Shown: piece after piece, positions 1-7,674 of the stretch
Layout: every line of letters starts with the position of its first letter
Numbering within the stretch: the first letter of the stretch is position 1
Assembly: GCA_902793875.1 (NCBI GenBank)
Contig: CADBFL010000007.1
Location: 1 to 25,235 of the forward strand
Length of the DNA stretch: 25,235 nt
Source: an uncultured Eubacteriales bacterium
GTDB taxonomy: Bacteria > Bacillota > Clostridia > Peptostreptococcales > Anaerovoracaceae
Reading direction: 5' to 3'
Notes under the pieces: generated by a model
The model's database searches: none
Seen by the model: the letters and a program-made list of their open reading frames with translations, nothing else
Told to the model about the DNA's origin: nothing
Program-made: the position numbers and the translations under genes

Positions 1-66
1 TTCGAATCAAATATGAAATCAATCCGCGCAGGGTCCGCACTTTGTTCTAGTAGAGGATGAAGAAAC

Positions 67-411
67 ATGTTAAAATGGTCACAGGATTTATATATCGGGG
101 ACGAAATATTTGACAGTTTCAAGGCTGTCAGGGAAAAACTGGATCGTGGAGAACCGGTCATTCGGGCATGGCTCCTCACAAAGCCGGCCAATCCGGTCAA
201 TCAGCTCGAGATCATGAACTGCCGATACCTCGTGCAGGAGGCCTGCAGGGAGCATGTTCCGGAAATTATCGGGATGGCGCTTGACCGGAGTGAGGCGGTC
301 AGGATGATCCTTCGCATGACAGAGGCCTGTGTGGAAAGGACGAACAGTGCTGATCTTCGGGCTTTTCTCGAAACGGCTCCGGAGATCCCTGAAATACATC
401 ACATTCATTAA
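67..411 (+). CDS. Small conserved-type hypothetical protein
   Basis: This 114-residue soluble protein has no signal peptide or membrane segment, and I do not recognise a named family. The start is supported by AGAGGA at 52-57, nine bases before the ATG. The sequence opens with a short charged stretch (MLKWSQDLYIGDE), is probably mostly helical, carries cysteines at residues 52 and 60 and again at 88, and ends His-rich (HHIH). The overall look (LKWS opening, 'NQLEIMNCRYLVQEAC' centre) recalls small uncharacterised clostridial proteins, but this is an impression. The next gene lies 27 bases downstream in the same frame, so the two may share a transcript. Function unknown. Confidence 0.7.
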   Translation: MLKWSQDLYIGDEIFDSFKAVREKLDRGEPVIRAWLLTKPANPVNQLEIMNCRYLVQEACREHVPEIIGMALDRSEAVRMILRMTEACVERTNSADLRAFLETAPEIPEIHHIH

Positions 412-438
412 GACATAAGCAAAGCGGGTATTAAAAGG

Positions 439-648
439 ATGTCGATCATACTGACAATATTAAAAGTAATAGGAATTATACTTCTTATTATCCTTCTCAT
501 TATACTTGCTATCCTTCTTCTCGTTCTCTTTGTTCCGATCCGCTACAGTGCAGGCGGGAGAAAGGAGGGCGACGTTCTGGAGTTTTCGGGAAAAATGAAG
601 GATGGAAGTTTACTTCCGAAGAAAAACGAAAGGATCAACGATTCATGA
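439..648 (+). CDS. Small hydrophobic protein resembling a truncated DUF2953 N-terminus
   Basis: This 69-residue protein has one long Ile/Leu-rich membrane segment (about residues 4-32), then FVPIRYSAGGR and a short polar tail. An Ile/Leu-rich helix followed by 'VPIRY' is how I remember DUF2953 proteins starting, but those run to roughly 200 residues, so this looks like an N-terminal remnant or an independent mini-protein. The only plausible ATG is preceded directly by AAAAGG, too close for a good ribosome-binding site, so translation may be weak or depend on the upstream gene, which is in the same frame. The stop overlaps the next start (ATGA at 645-648), which suggests translational coupling with the DUF378 gene. 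The DUF2953 link is an inference. Confidence 0.5.
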   Translation: MSIILTILKVIGIILLIILLIILAILLLVLFVPIRYSAGGRKEGDVLEFSGKMKDGSLLPKKNERINDS

Positions 649-869
649 TGAATGTGATCGACCGGATCGCGCTCACGCTCGCCGTGATCGGCGCTCTGAA
701 CTGGGGGAGCATCGGGCTTTTCGCCTTTGATTTCGTCTCCTGGCTCTCCGGAGGCGTCGGCACGCCGCTCGCGCGGATCATTTTTACGCTGGTCGGGATC
801 GCGGGGCTGTGGTGCGTCTCGCTGATCTTCCGCCCGGAACACAACTTCGAGAGACAGCGCCAGCACTAA
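645..869 (+). CDS. DUF378 family membrane protein
   Basis: This 74-residue protein has two membrane segments (about residues 6-27 and 41-62) and the typical DUF378 (YuzA-like) signature: 'DRIALTLAVIGALNWG' at the start and 'ARIIFTLVGIAGLW' in the second helix. The length matches the family. It is a small integral membrane protein of unknown biochemical role. The ATG overlaps the stop of the preceding hydrophobic ORF, and a second ATG follows at once, so the start could be either methionine. A strong terminator lies four bases after the stop, making this the last gene of the small group. Confidence 0.85.
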   Translation: MMNVIDRIALTLAVIGALNWGSIGLFAFDFVSWLSGGVGTPLARIIFTLVGIAGLWCVSLIFRPEHNFERQRQH

Positions 870-872
870 GCG

Positions 873-902
873 AACGGCTCCGAGCGATCGGAGCCGTTTT
901 TT
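873..902 (+). terminator. Rho-independent terminator after the DUF378 gene
   Basis: A perfect 11-bp stem (873-883 with 888-898) with a GCGA loop runs into T6 at 897-902. A smaller hairpin with a GGAA loop follows at 904-917, just before the 3' end of the convergent tRNA gene. No other terminator for the tRNA is visible, so this stem may serve both directions, although the T-run favours the plus strand. Confidence 0.9.
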
Positions 903-922
903 GTGACCGGAAGGTCATCTGC

Positions 923-998
923 TGGTGTCCCTGGGGCGATTCGAACGCCCGGCACATGGTTTAGGAAACCATTGCTCTATCCCCTGAGCTACAGAGAC
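923..998 (-). tRNA. tRNA-Arg (anticodon CCU)
   Basis: Read on the minus strand, this is a full cloverleaf. The acceptor stem is GTCTCTG paired with CAGGGAC (one T-G wobble), the D arm is AGCTCAGGGGATAGAGC, and the anticodon stem ATGGT/ACCAT holds the loop TTCCTAA, so the anticodon is CCU (reads AGG). The T arm contains GTTCGAATC. The discriminator base A at 926 is followed by an encoded CCA at 923-925. AGG is very common in the genes of this window, so this tRNA serves a high-demand codon. It is convergent with the DUF378 gene and lies downstream of the large secreted-protein gene on the same strand, with its own promoter between them. Confidence 0.95.
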
Positions 999-1016
999 AA
1001 GTTTTGACGCCTCGAT

Positions 1017-1045
1017 ATTGTAACACGCATCGTGCCATATATCAA
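1017..1045 (-). promoter_or_regulatory. Promoter of the tRNA-Arg gene, set in an inverted repeat
   Basis: On the minus strand TTGATA (1040-1045) and TACAAT (1017-1022) are exactly 17 bases apart, a good sigma-A-type promoter whose start would fall about 12 bases before the tRNA. Both boxes lie within an imperfect palindrome at 1005-1052 (arms TGACGCCT and AGGCGTCA plus an inner GATAT/ATATC pairing after one mismatch). Confidence 0.65.
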
Positions 1046-1078
1046 GGCGTCAGAACAATTATGTGTCAAAGGATATAT

Positions 1079-4000
1079 CTACTTTGTCCCTTTGCGGACG
1101 TACACCTTGCTCGTCGCGATGTACACCTTCTTCAGACCCTTCCTCTTGTAGGCCTTTACAACGAACCTGTAAGTGGTCTTGCGGCTTATCCTCTTGCCGT
1201 ACAGCCTGGAGAGAGATTTCTTGGTCGTCTTTCCGGACAGGACGGTCGCCGTCTTTTTAGTGTAGATGTTCTTCTTGTCGTTGGTGCGGACATAGATATC
1301 GTAGCCCGAAGCTCCGGACACTCTGCCCCAGCGGAGAGTCATCTTTCCGAGCTTTGATATGTCCATGCCGAGGCCCTTGTCGATCGGCTCCGTAGCCGGA
1401 GCAGGCGCAGGAGACGGAGCAGGCTCAGGCTTCGCGCTTTTGTCCTCGAACAGGATGGCTCTCGGATAGAAATCCGTTCCGCCCTTTCCGCCGCTTATCT
1501 TCTTTCCTCTCAGCAGCCCCAGCTCGAAGTACAGCGACTGCGGATCATCCAGGATGTTCGTGTAGTTAGCCTTGAGTCTGAGCTCAGGTCTGTCTGACAG
1601 CGCGGCGTTCCATGCGTCTCTTGCTCCGGATGCGCAGTTCTTGCTGAAGATCGAGTAGTAGTTGTTCGCCGGGTCCGCCATGTAGCCTGCCATCGCCGCG
1701 AACTCCTCTGCGGTTATGTCGACAGTGTAGTAGTTGTTAGGCGTCTGGATGTCGTTGCGCCTGAACTGATTGAACAGCTCTCTGTCGATGCATGTGCCGC
1801 CCTCCGAATGGCCGCAGGCAGGGATGTAGCCGTATTTCTTTTTCGTCCTGTACATCTGGACTATCGTCGACGCGAGACCGTCGAACGCCTCCTCAGGATC
1901 GAATTCCTCGCTTCCGTCCTGATAGAGATGTATCTGCCTGATAAGCTCTGCGGTATCCTTGCTTGACGTGATCTCGCTGTTCTCAAGGGCGCGCACCATC
2001 GCGGTGAGGTTCGTGTCATCGAAGCTGTAGTTGGATACGGTCATGCTCTCGCCTTTTTTAAGCGAGATGTTCTCAGGCTCTGATCCGGCGCCGTTGCTGT
2101 CTACGTCGAAACAGGATTCCCTTTCCTCGCGGCTGATACCGAGCTCATTGTTATTGTAGAGAGCCGGGTCGTGAGCGTATTTGCCCGGGTTTTCGTTGTA
2201 GTCTTCGAGCAGCGCGATATGCTTGCTGTTAGGCTTGTAGTACTCATAGTAGCTGGCGCTGAGATCCACATCCTCTTTCGCCGTGAACGTCATCGCGCCG
2301 TGAGCGACCAGCTCGCCCTTGTTGATCGTACGGGCGTGGATCGTAAGAGTTCCCACGATCCTGTCTCCGTTGTACTTTCCGACTACGACCTTGCAAGGCG
2401 CGCAGACGGTGTCTCCCGAAGAACCGGCGTACGCGGTGACATAAACGGCCATGCCGTTTTCAGGAATGTCTCCCGTGACTTTTATGAGTCCGCTGTCGCT
2501 GACGGAAACCAGCGGACTGGACGAGATATATGTGATGCTCTTGTCGTATACAGGGAGCAGTCCCGCGATGATCCCGCTGTAACGGGTCTTCGCCTTGAGC
2601 TGATAAGTATCGCCCTTCTTCGCGAGGCTGATCTTCTCAGGCACGCCCGTGACGCTTGCCTCCCTGGCGGTGTATGTGATGCTGACGTCCCTGTCGGCCG
2701 TGAAGGTCTCTCCCGGACCGATGCTCTTTATGCCTGCTCTGACGGAGGCGAGCACCTTGCTGTCTGTCCATGCCGGGATGACCTTGAGCTTTGTCCCCTT
2801 CGGCACGAGATAACCCGAGCACGGGATGTCTCCGACCGGATCGCCGTTTTCGTCTGTGACCGCGACCCTGATGCTTCCGCTGTCATCGAAGCTGACGGCT
2901 GCCATCGAGCTCCTGCTCCTGTATACATTTATGTGGAACAGAAGACGGATCTGGCTGTTGCCCTCCGCGTATGCCCATACATCGGTCGAGCCTTCGGCGG
3001 AGGCCTTCAGCACCTTGTGCGAATCGTCCGCGTAAGTCACGACGTTGTTTGCAGGAGCGCCGTCTTCCGTGACGATCTCCCATTTCATGCGGTCCGAACC
3101 TGTCGAGAGCTCCGCGTAATCGGAGATCCTGAGAGTGCCTCCCTTTTCGGTCTGCACGGAGGTGCTGCCCTTTGCCCTGAGCTCGGTCTGCCTGTAGTAG
3201 ACCCTGAGCTTCGAGCTCTTCTTGGCAGGCATCTTTACGACATACGCCTGCTCGTCGGCGTCGAAGTGTTCGTCGTCCATGAAGGAGCTGCCGTTCATCG
3301 TTATATCGCTGAGAGCGCAGGCAAGATCGCCCCCCTCGCCGGCGGTCGTCTTCACGAAGATCTCGCGCCCTTCCTCAAAAGAGGCGTCGGCGCCGACGGC
3401 TTCGCGCTCACCGCCATCTCCGATGGTATAGACTTCGGTCTTCAGATTGAGGCCCTCCGCCTTGCCTATGTATGTATTGAGATCGTATTTCTCATACGAA
3501 GGGATATCCCCGCTCTCGAGATCCTCAGGCGCGCTCACGTAGACCCAGCCGGTCTCATCGCGGAATCCCGCGCCGGGCTCCTGGACCTCCGAAGAATTAT
3601 TGAGATAGTATCCCGGCAGCCTGTCAACGATGCTGTCTCTGACGCTTTTAGGAGCGTCGAATTCCGAATAGATGCCGCTGCCGTTCTTGTACAGTTTGTA
3701 CGCTGTATCCTTGCCGTTCCTTGTTCCGACTGCCGCGTTCCATGCGCCGACCGCGACCGTCGCGCAGCTGTTGTTCATGATGGAGAAGTTCTCGTTGTTG
3801 CCGCTGAGCGCATCGGTGAGTGCGTCGAGCTGGTTCCGGGTTATGTCGAGCTCGTATGTCACGTTCTCGTACTGATCCCATTCGAGCTTCTGGTTATACA
3901 GCTCCCTGTTGAAGCAGACTCCGCCGTCTACAACGCCGTCAGTCCATTTTCTGTAGTCGAGCCCGGCGTCTTCGATTATTTCCTTGCAGTTTTTGTAGGC

Positions 4001-4738
4001 CTTTTCGAAGGAGATCTTATCAAGCTCGACCAGAGCGAAGAGGTTCTCGATAGCCGCTGTCTTGCCTTCCCTGCGCAGTCCGCCCCAGAGCGAGCTGTTT
4101 CTGAGCGAGCCGAGAGCAGCCTGAGGGACCGTAAGATCGAAGTCGCGGTACATTCCTATCGTGACGATCTCGCCGCGGTCCAGGACCATGGTATCCAGGT
4201 CGTCTCTGTACGTGAAATACTTATCGGCGTCCTTGCCGGTATGGTTGGAACCGTTCGAGATGTCTTTCCTGATGTCCCTGTAATAGCTGTCGGAGATCTC
4301 GTATGCCGCATAGAGGTCGTCGACCGTTACCTTCACGCCGTCCTTATATGACGTAAAGAGGAGGTAGACATGGCCGTCATAGAACTGCATGTCATCGTTG
4401 TACCTCGCGAGTATCTTGAGCCTTCCGACTGTATCGGAACCGTCATCGTATCTGCTGACGATGACCTTGAGCTGATCCTCAGCGGATCCCGATGCGGCTT
4501 TGAGGACTGTCTCGCCCTCCTTCATGGCGTTGAGATTTCCGCTGCCGTCGACCCAGGCGGTCGTCGGATCCTCGGAAACGTAGCCCTCGTAGCCTGAGAG
4601 GATATCTCCGGCTGTCATCCTGACGGTACCGCCGCCGGACCCGTCATCCGGCGCAGCGAATGCCGCAGCAGGCATGAAGCTCAGAAAGATCATGAAAGAC
4701 AGTAAAAGAGATGTGATTCGTCTGATGTTTTTTCTCAT
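1079..4738 (-). CDS. Large secreted protein with two permuted papain-like His...Cys modules, Ig-like domains and FN3
   Basis: The 1219-residue protein starts with a signal peptide (KNIRR, a hydrophobic core, cleavage near AFA-AP at 28-29); AGAGG lies seven bases before the ATG. Visible order: Ig-like region (about 38-97), module A (about 103-385), middle beta-rich regions, Ig-like domain (about 694-790), module B (about 794-1078), Pro/Ala linker (1101-1118), and a C-terminal FN3-type domain with LRWGRVSGASGYDIYV (1134-1150). Modules A and B align clearly: VGrLkIlAR/VGtLtIhAR, then His123/His813, GGVCFNRELYNQ/GGTCIDRELFNQ, and FSIMNNSCA/YSIFSKNCA with Cys325/Cys1035 followed by WNAA. An early His and a late Cys in an 'NxC' turn recall permuted papain/NlpC-P60-like hydrolases (DUF4105 type), but I cannot assign a family. 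No sortase motif or cell-wall-binding repeat is visible, so it is probably secreted. Substrate unknown; peptidoglycan, peptide or lipid amide are guesses. Confidence 0.85.
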   Translation of the reverse strand: MRKNIRRITSLLLSFMIFLSFMPAAAFAAPDDGSGGGTVRMTAGDILSGYEGYVSEDPTTAWVDGSGNLNAMKEGETVLKAASGSAEDQLKVIVSRYDDGSDTVGRLKILARYNDDMQFYDGHVYLLFTSYKDGVKVTVDDLYAAYEISDSYYRDIRKDISNGSNHTGKDADKYFTYRDDLDTMVLDRGEIVTIGMYRDFDLTVPQAALGSLRNSSLWGGLRREGKTAAIENLFALVELDKISFEKAYKNCKEIIEDAGLDYRKWTDGVVDGGVCFNRELYNQKLEWDQYENVTYELDITRNQLDALTDALSGNNENFSIMNNSCATVAVGAWNAAVGTRNGKDTAYKLYKNGSGIYSEFDAPKSVRDSIVDRLPGYYLNNSSEVQEPGAGFRDETGWVYVSAPEDLESGDIPSYEKYDLNTYIGKAEGLNLKTEVYTIGDGGEREAVGADASFEEGREIFVKTTAGEGGDLACALSDITMNGSSFMDDEHFDADEQAYVVKMPAKKSSKLRVYYRQTELRAKGSTSVQTEKGGTLRISDYAELSTGSDRMKWEIVTEDGAPANNVVTYADDSHKVLKASAEGSTDVWAYAEGNSQIRLLFHINVYRSRSSMAAVSFDDSGSIRVAVTDENGDPVGDIPCSGYLVPKGTKLKVIPAWTDSKVLASVRAGIKSIGPGETFTADRDVSITYTAREASVTGVPEKISLAKKGDTYQLKAKTRYSGIIAGLLPVYDKSITYISSSPLVSVSDSGLIKVTGDIPENGMAVYVTAYAGSSGDTVCAPCKVVVGKYNGDRIVGTLTIHARTINKGELVAHGAMTFTAKEDVDLSASYYEYYKPNSKHIALLEDYNENPGKYAHDPALYNNNELGISREERESCFDVDSNGAGSEPENISLKKGESMTVSNYSFDDTNLTAMVRALENSEITSSKDTAELIRQIHLYQDGSEEFDPEEAFDGLASTIVQMYRTKKKYGYIPACGHSEGGTCIDRELFNQFRRNDIQTPNNYYTVDITAEEFAAMAGYMADPANNYYSIFSKNCASGARDAWNAALSDRPELRLKANYTNILDDPQSLYFELGLLRGKKISGGKGGTDFYPRAILFEDKSAKPEPAPSPAPAPATEPIDKGLGMDISKLGKMTLRWGRVSGASGYDIYVRTNDKKNIYTKKTATVLSGKTTKKSLSRLYGKRISRKTTYRFVVKAYKRKGLKKVYIATSKVYVRKGTK

Positions 4739-4778
4739 TTCCCTACCTCTATATGTATTAAGGTGATCTGCTGCATGT

Positions 4779-4808
4779 ATTCTACAGTAAAAAGGGTGGT
4801 CATGCCAT
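4779..4808 (-). promoter_or_regulatory. Possible promoter for the large secreted-protein gene
   Basis: On the minus strand ATGGCA (4803-4808) and TAGAAT (4779-4784) are 18 bases apart, about 40 bases before the start codon. The -10 is good but the -35 is weak. The A/T-rich stretch just upstream (4809-4856) could help polymerase binding. This intergenic region is divergent with alr. Confidence 0.35.
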
Positions 4809-4862
4809 CAAAAAAGAAGCGCGTATCGTGCATTTTCGTGTCCAAAAAAAACAGAGAATAGG

Positions 4863-4891
4863 TGCTCATGACGGGGTTTTTAGCGTATAAT
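4863..4891 (+). promoter_or_regulatory. Possible alr operon promoter
   Basis: A perfect TATAAT lies at 4886-4891, about 100 bases before alr. The best -35 at 17-base spacing is TGCTCA (4863-4868), a weak match, so an activator may be needed. The rest of the leader (4900-4977) shows no riboswitch I recognise. Confidence 0.45.
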
Positions 4892-4991
4892 GGTTATGTC
4901 CGGAATAAAAATCGGTTTCAGTTTGAAGTTTGTTTAAGCTCCGCGTCATATGATCGCGGACAGAGGGTAAGGCTATCGGAGGAGAAGCGTT

Positions 4992-6164
4992 ATGTATAAG
5001 GAGACACTCAGACAGGTATGGGCCGAGATCGACATGTCGGCTTTCGACCACAATGTAAAGCAGATCAGCAATCACATGGAATGCCCTAAGATGATAGGAG
5101 TCATCAAGGCTAACGGATACGGACACGGCGCTACGGAGTGCGCCAGGGTGCTTAAATATAACGGCGTCGAGGATTATGCCGTGGCCACCCTTGAGGAGGC
5201 CGTCAACCTCAGAGAGGACGGGATCGAGGGCAATATCGTAGTACTGGGATTCACGCCTGTGGAGTGCGTGGACACCGTCGTCGAATACGACCTGATCCCG
5301 GTGGTTATGTACTACGAATATGTAGAGGCTCTCAGTGAAGAAGTAATGAAGCAGGGAGCCGATCCGGCGAAGGTCCTCTTCGGCCTGGACACCGGCATGG
5401 GCAGGATCGGATACAGAGTGTTCACCGACGAGGAGCGCGACTACGCGGTGGAGCGCTACAGACAGATGAGCGAGCTCCCGGGGATCGAGATCGCGGGAGT
5501 CATCACGCACTTCTCGACGGCCGACGAAGAGCAGAGGGAATACACGGAGATGCAGATCGAAAACTACAACGCGTTCATGGAAAAACTGAACGCCGCGGGA
5601 TTCGACCCTAAGAAGATCTGCGCAAACTCCGCTTCGATCATGGTCTACCCTGAGGTGCATTTCGACGCGTGCCGCCCGGGCATCATCCTCTACGGACTCG
5701 CGCCGAGCGGATACCTCAAGGACAAGGTCCTCGATCTCAGGCCTGTCATGACTGTAAAGGCGGAGATCGTGAATCTGAAGAAAGTGCCTAAGGGCACATC
5801 GGTCAGCTACGGCCGCAAGTTCACCACGACTGCGGACGAGACCAAGATCGCGACCATAGGCCTCGGCTATGCGGACGGCTATTCAAGACTGAACAGCGGC
5901 AAGATCAGCGTGCTGGTCGGCGGCATCAAGTGCCCGGTGATCGGTAACATCTGCATGGACCAGTGCATGGTCGACGTATCGGCTGTGCCTGACGTGCATC
6001 GCGGCGATGAGGTCGTGATCCTCGGAAAGCAGGGAGACGAAGAGATCAGCGCAGACGATCTGGCGGCGATCAACGGAACGATCAACTACGAGATCACATG
6101 CTGCTTCGACCTGAGGATCCCTAAGGTATATATAAATTATCCGGAAGGAATGCTCGAAAAATAA
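4992..6164 (+). CDS. alr: Alanine racemase
   Basis: This PLP enzyme interconverts L- and D-alanine and supplies D-Ala for peptidoglycan. The 390 residues match the usual family length. The N-terminal TIM barrel carries the PLP lysine in VIKANGYGHGA (Lys39). The C-terminal domain carries the catalytic tyrosine in VSYGRKF (Tyr273), and the conserved RPGIILYG (228-235), GLGYADGY (290-297) and CMDQCMVDV (321-329) are all present. GGAGGAG at 4978-4984 sits eight bases before the ATG. It is the first gene of a run with a PAP2 phosphatase (8-base gap) and ung. Both alr and PAP2 fit cell-envelope metabolism. I see no truncation or missing key residue. Confidence 0.97.
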   Translation: MYKETLRQVWAEIDMSAFDHNVKQISNHMECPKMIGVIKANGYGHGATECARVLKYNGVEDYAVATLEEAVNLREDGIEGNIVVLGFTPVECVDTVVEYDLIPVVMYYEYVEALSEEVMKQGADPAKVLFGLDTGMGRIGYRVFTDEERDYAVERYRQMSELPGIEIAGVITHFSTADEEQREYTEMQIENYNAFMEKLNAAGFDPKKICANSASIMVYPEVHFDACRPGIILYGLAPSGYLKDKVLDLRPVMTVKAEIVNLKKVPKGTSVSYGRKFTTTADETKIATIGLGYADGYSRLNSGKISVLVGGIKCPVIGNICMDQCMVDVSAVPDVHRGDEVVILGKQGDEEISADDLAAINGTINYEITCCFDLRIPKVYINYPEGMLEK

Positions 6165-6172
6165 CAGAGATA

Positions 6173-6835
6173 ATGGACCAGTTCACACAGATCGACGGCA
6201 ACTATCTGATCGGCATACAGCGGACGCTGCATGCCGATTGGCTTACGCCGGTAATGAAAGCCATAACCATGTTCGGAGAAGGCGGGATCTTCTGGATCCT
6301 TGTCTGCATTGCGCTGCTTCTGTTCAGACGCACGCGCAGGCTGGGCATCATATGCTCCGTCTCTCTGGCCTTCACATTCCTGTGCTGCAACCTGATCATC
6401 AAGCCGACAGTCGACAGGACGCGTCCGTGGGTGCTGTTCAGGGAAGTCATAAGATATCTTGAACCGCCGGGAGACGCTTCCTTCCCGAGCGGGCATTCGG
6501 CCAACGCGATGGGCCCTGCCTGGGCGATGTTCCTCGCCAGCAGGCCGCCGCAGAGAAACAAATACGATGAAGTGCCGTGTCTGGGATGGCGCGGCACAGG
6601 AGTCGATGCGAAGCCCGTGCACATCATCTCGATCGCCGCAGTGGCGCTGGCCCTTCTGATAGGCCTGTCGAGGCTGTATCTGGGCATGCACTTTCCGTCG
6701 GATGTCGTTGCCGGCCTGCTCCTCGGCATGGTATGCGCCGCTGCGATGTTCATGGCTGTGAGGGCGTATGAGAAAAAGAGCGGCGCCCTGATCGGAAGCG
6801 GCGAACGCTCAAAAAAGAAGGCTGACGGAAAATGA
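6173..6835 (+). CDS. PAP2-family membrane phosphatase
   Basis: This 220-residue membrane protein has the three PAP2 phosphatase motifs: KPTVDRTRP (77-85), PSGH (105-108) and SRLYLGMHFPSD (166-177). Hydrophobic helices lie at about 38-51, 58-76, 111-123, 150-165 and 178-196. The family dephosphorylates lipid phosphates such as undecaprenyl pyrophosphate, phosphatidic acid or phosphatidylglycerol phosphate. Next to alr, recycling of the undecaprenyl carrier is the likeliest role, but the substrate is an inference. A polar insert (about 124-149) separates motifs 2 and 3, and the C-terminus is basic. The ribosome-binding site is weak (AGAGAT), so it may depend on translation of alr. Its stop overlaps the ung start (ATGA). 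Confidence 0.9.
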   Translation: MDQFTQIDGNYLIGIQRTLHADWLTPVMKAITMFGEGGIFWILVCIALLLFRRTRRLGIICSVSLAFTFLCCNLIIKPTVDRTRPWVLFREVIRYLEPPGDASFPSGHSANAMGPAWAMFLASRPPQRNKYDEVPCLGWRGTGVDAKPVHIISIAAVALALLIGLSRLYLGMHFPSDVVAGLLLGMVCAAAMFMAVRAYEKKSGALIGSGERSKKKADGK

Positions 6836-7524
6836 AGGAAATGACCGGAAACAAATGGGACGGGCTGCTGGCTGATGAATGGCAAAAGCCGTATTATCAG
6901 GAACTGCGCTCGTTTCTTATTGAAGAATACGCACAGGGGACAGTCTACCCTCCGGCCCCGGACATATACAATGCACTGAGGATGACGGACTACGACGAGG
7001 TCAGGGCCGTCATACTGGGTCAGGACCCTTATCACGAGCCCGGCCAGGCGCACGGGCTTGCTTTCAGCGTGCAGGCGGGTACGCCGGCGCCGCCGTCGCT
7101 CGTCAACATTTTCAAAGAACTCGAAGACGATCTTGGCATAGTGCCTCCGCAGAGACCCGAAGGAGGACTTCTGGAGTCCTGGGCAAAGCACGGGGTGCTG
7201 CTTCTCAATACCGTTCTGACGGTGCGCGCGCACGAGGCGGGATCGCACAGAGGCAGGGGCTGGGAGACCTTCACCGACAGGGTGATTGAGCTGCTGGCTG
7301 AAAGAGAAGAGCCGATGGCGTTCATACTGTGGGGCGCTCAGGCGGGCGCGAAGCAGGATCTCATACTGAAGGCGCAGGGCGGGAAGACGCGGCATCTGAT
7401 CATAAAGGCGCCTCATCCGAGCCCTCTTTCGGCATACCGCGGATTCTTCGGAGGCAGGTATTTCTCGAGGTGCAATTACTTCCTTGAGGACTGCGGCGAA
7501 GAGCCTGTCGACTGGTCGCTGTGA
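6832..7524 (+). CDS. ung: Uracil-DNA glycosylase, family 1
   Basis: This 230-residue cytoplasmic repair enzyme removes uracil from DNA to begin base-excision repair. The family-1 motifs are complete: the water-activating loop LGQDPYHEPGQAHGLAFSV with catalytic Asp65, the uracil-binding LLLNTVLTV (123-131), and HPSPLSAYRGFFG (195-207) with the catalytic histidine and leucine-loop region. The length is typical. The start overlaps the PAP2 stop by four bases (ATGA), so the two are probably translationally coupled. No clear terminator follows; the next gene has its own promoter beginning five bases after the stop. Confidence 0.97.
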   Translation: MKEMTGNKWDGLLADEWQKPYYQELRSFLIEEYAQGTVYPPAPDIYNALRMTDYDEVRAVILGQDPYHEPGQAHGLAFSVQAGTPAPPSLVNIFKELEDDLGIVPPQRPEGGLLESWAKHGVLLLNTVLTVRAHEAGSHRGRGWETFTDRVIELLAEREEPMAFILWGAQAGAKQDLILKAQGGKTRHLIIKAPHPSPLSAYRGFFGGRYFSRCNYFLEDCGEEPVDWSL

Positions 7525-7528
7525 AATC

Positions 7529-7557
7529 TTGAAATACCTTCGCTTTTTTGCTAATAT
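7529..7557 (+). promoter_or_regulatory. Promoter for the Lys/Ala-tail membrane protein
   Basis: TTGAAA (7529-7534) and TAATAT (7552-7557) are 17 bases apart, beginning just after the ung stop. This predicts a 5' untranslated region of about 110 bases. That leader has a GC-rich patch (7561-7580) and an AT-rich stretch (7605-7630) in which I see no named riboswitch. Confidence 0.55.
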
Positions 7558-7674
7558 ATGCGGGTGTGCGGCCGCGGCTTAAGCCTCGTTTAAACTGCGG
7601 GACGTATAACATAATACGGATAAAAAACCGCGCAGTGCGGCAAAACAATACAAACGGAAAAGAGGATCATAAAA

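Noticed and set aside
1..10. TTCGAATC at the window start, like a tRNA T-loop
   Set aside because: The following bases do not form a T stem or acceptor stem with CCA.
2171..4351. A 726-codon open frame on the plus strand, opposite the large secreted protein
   Set aside because: It has no ribosome-binding site or recognisable domain; its composition (Val, Arg, Asp rich, no motifs) is that of an antisense shadow of a GC-rich gene.
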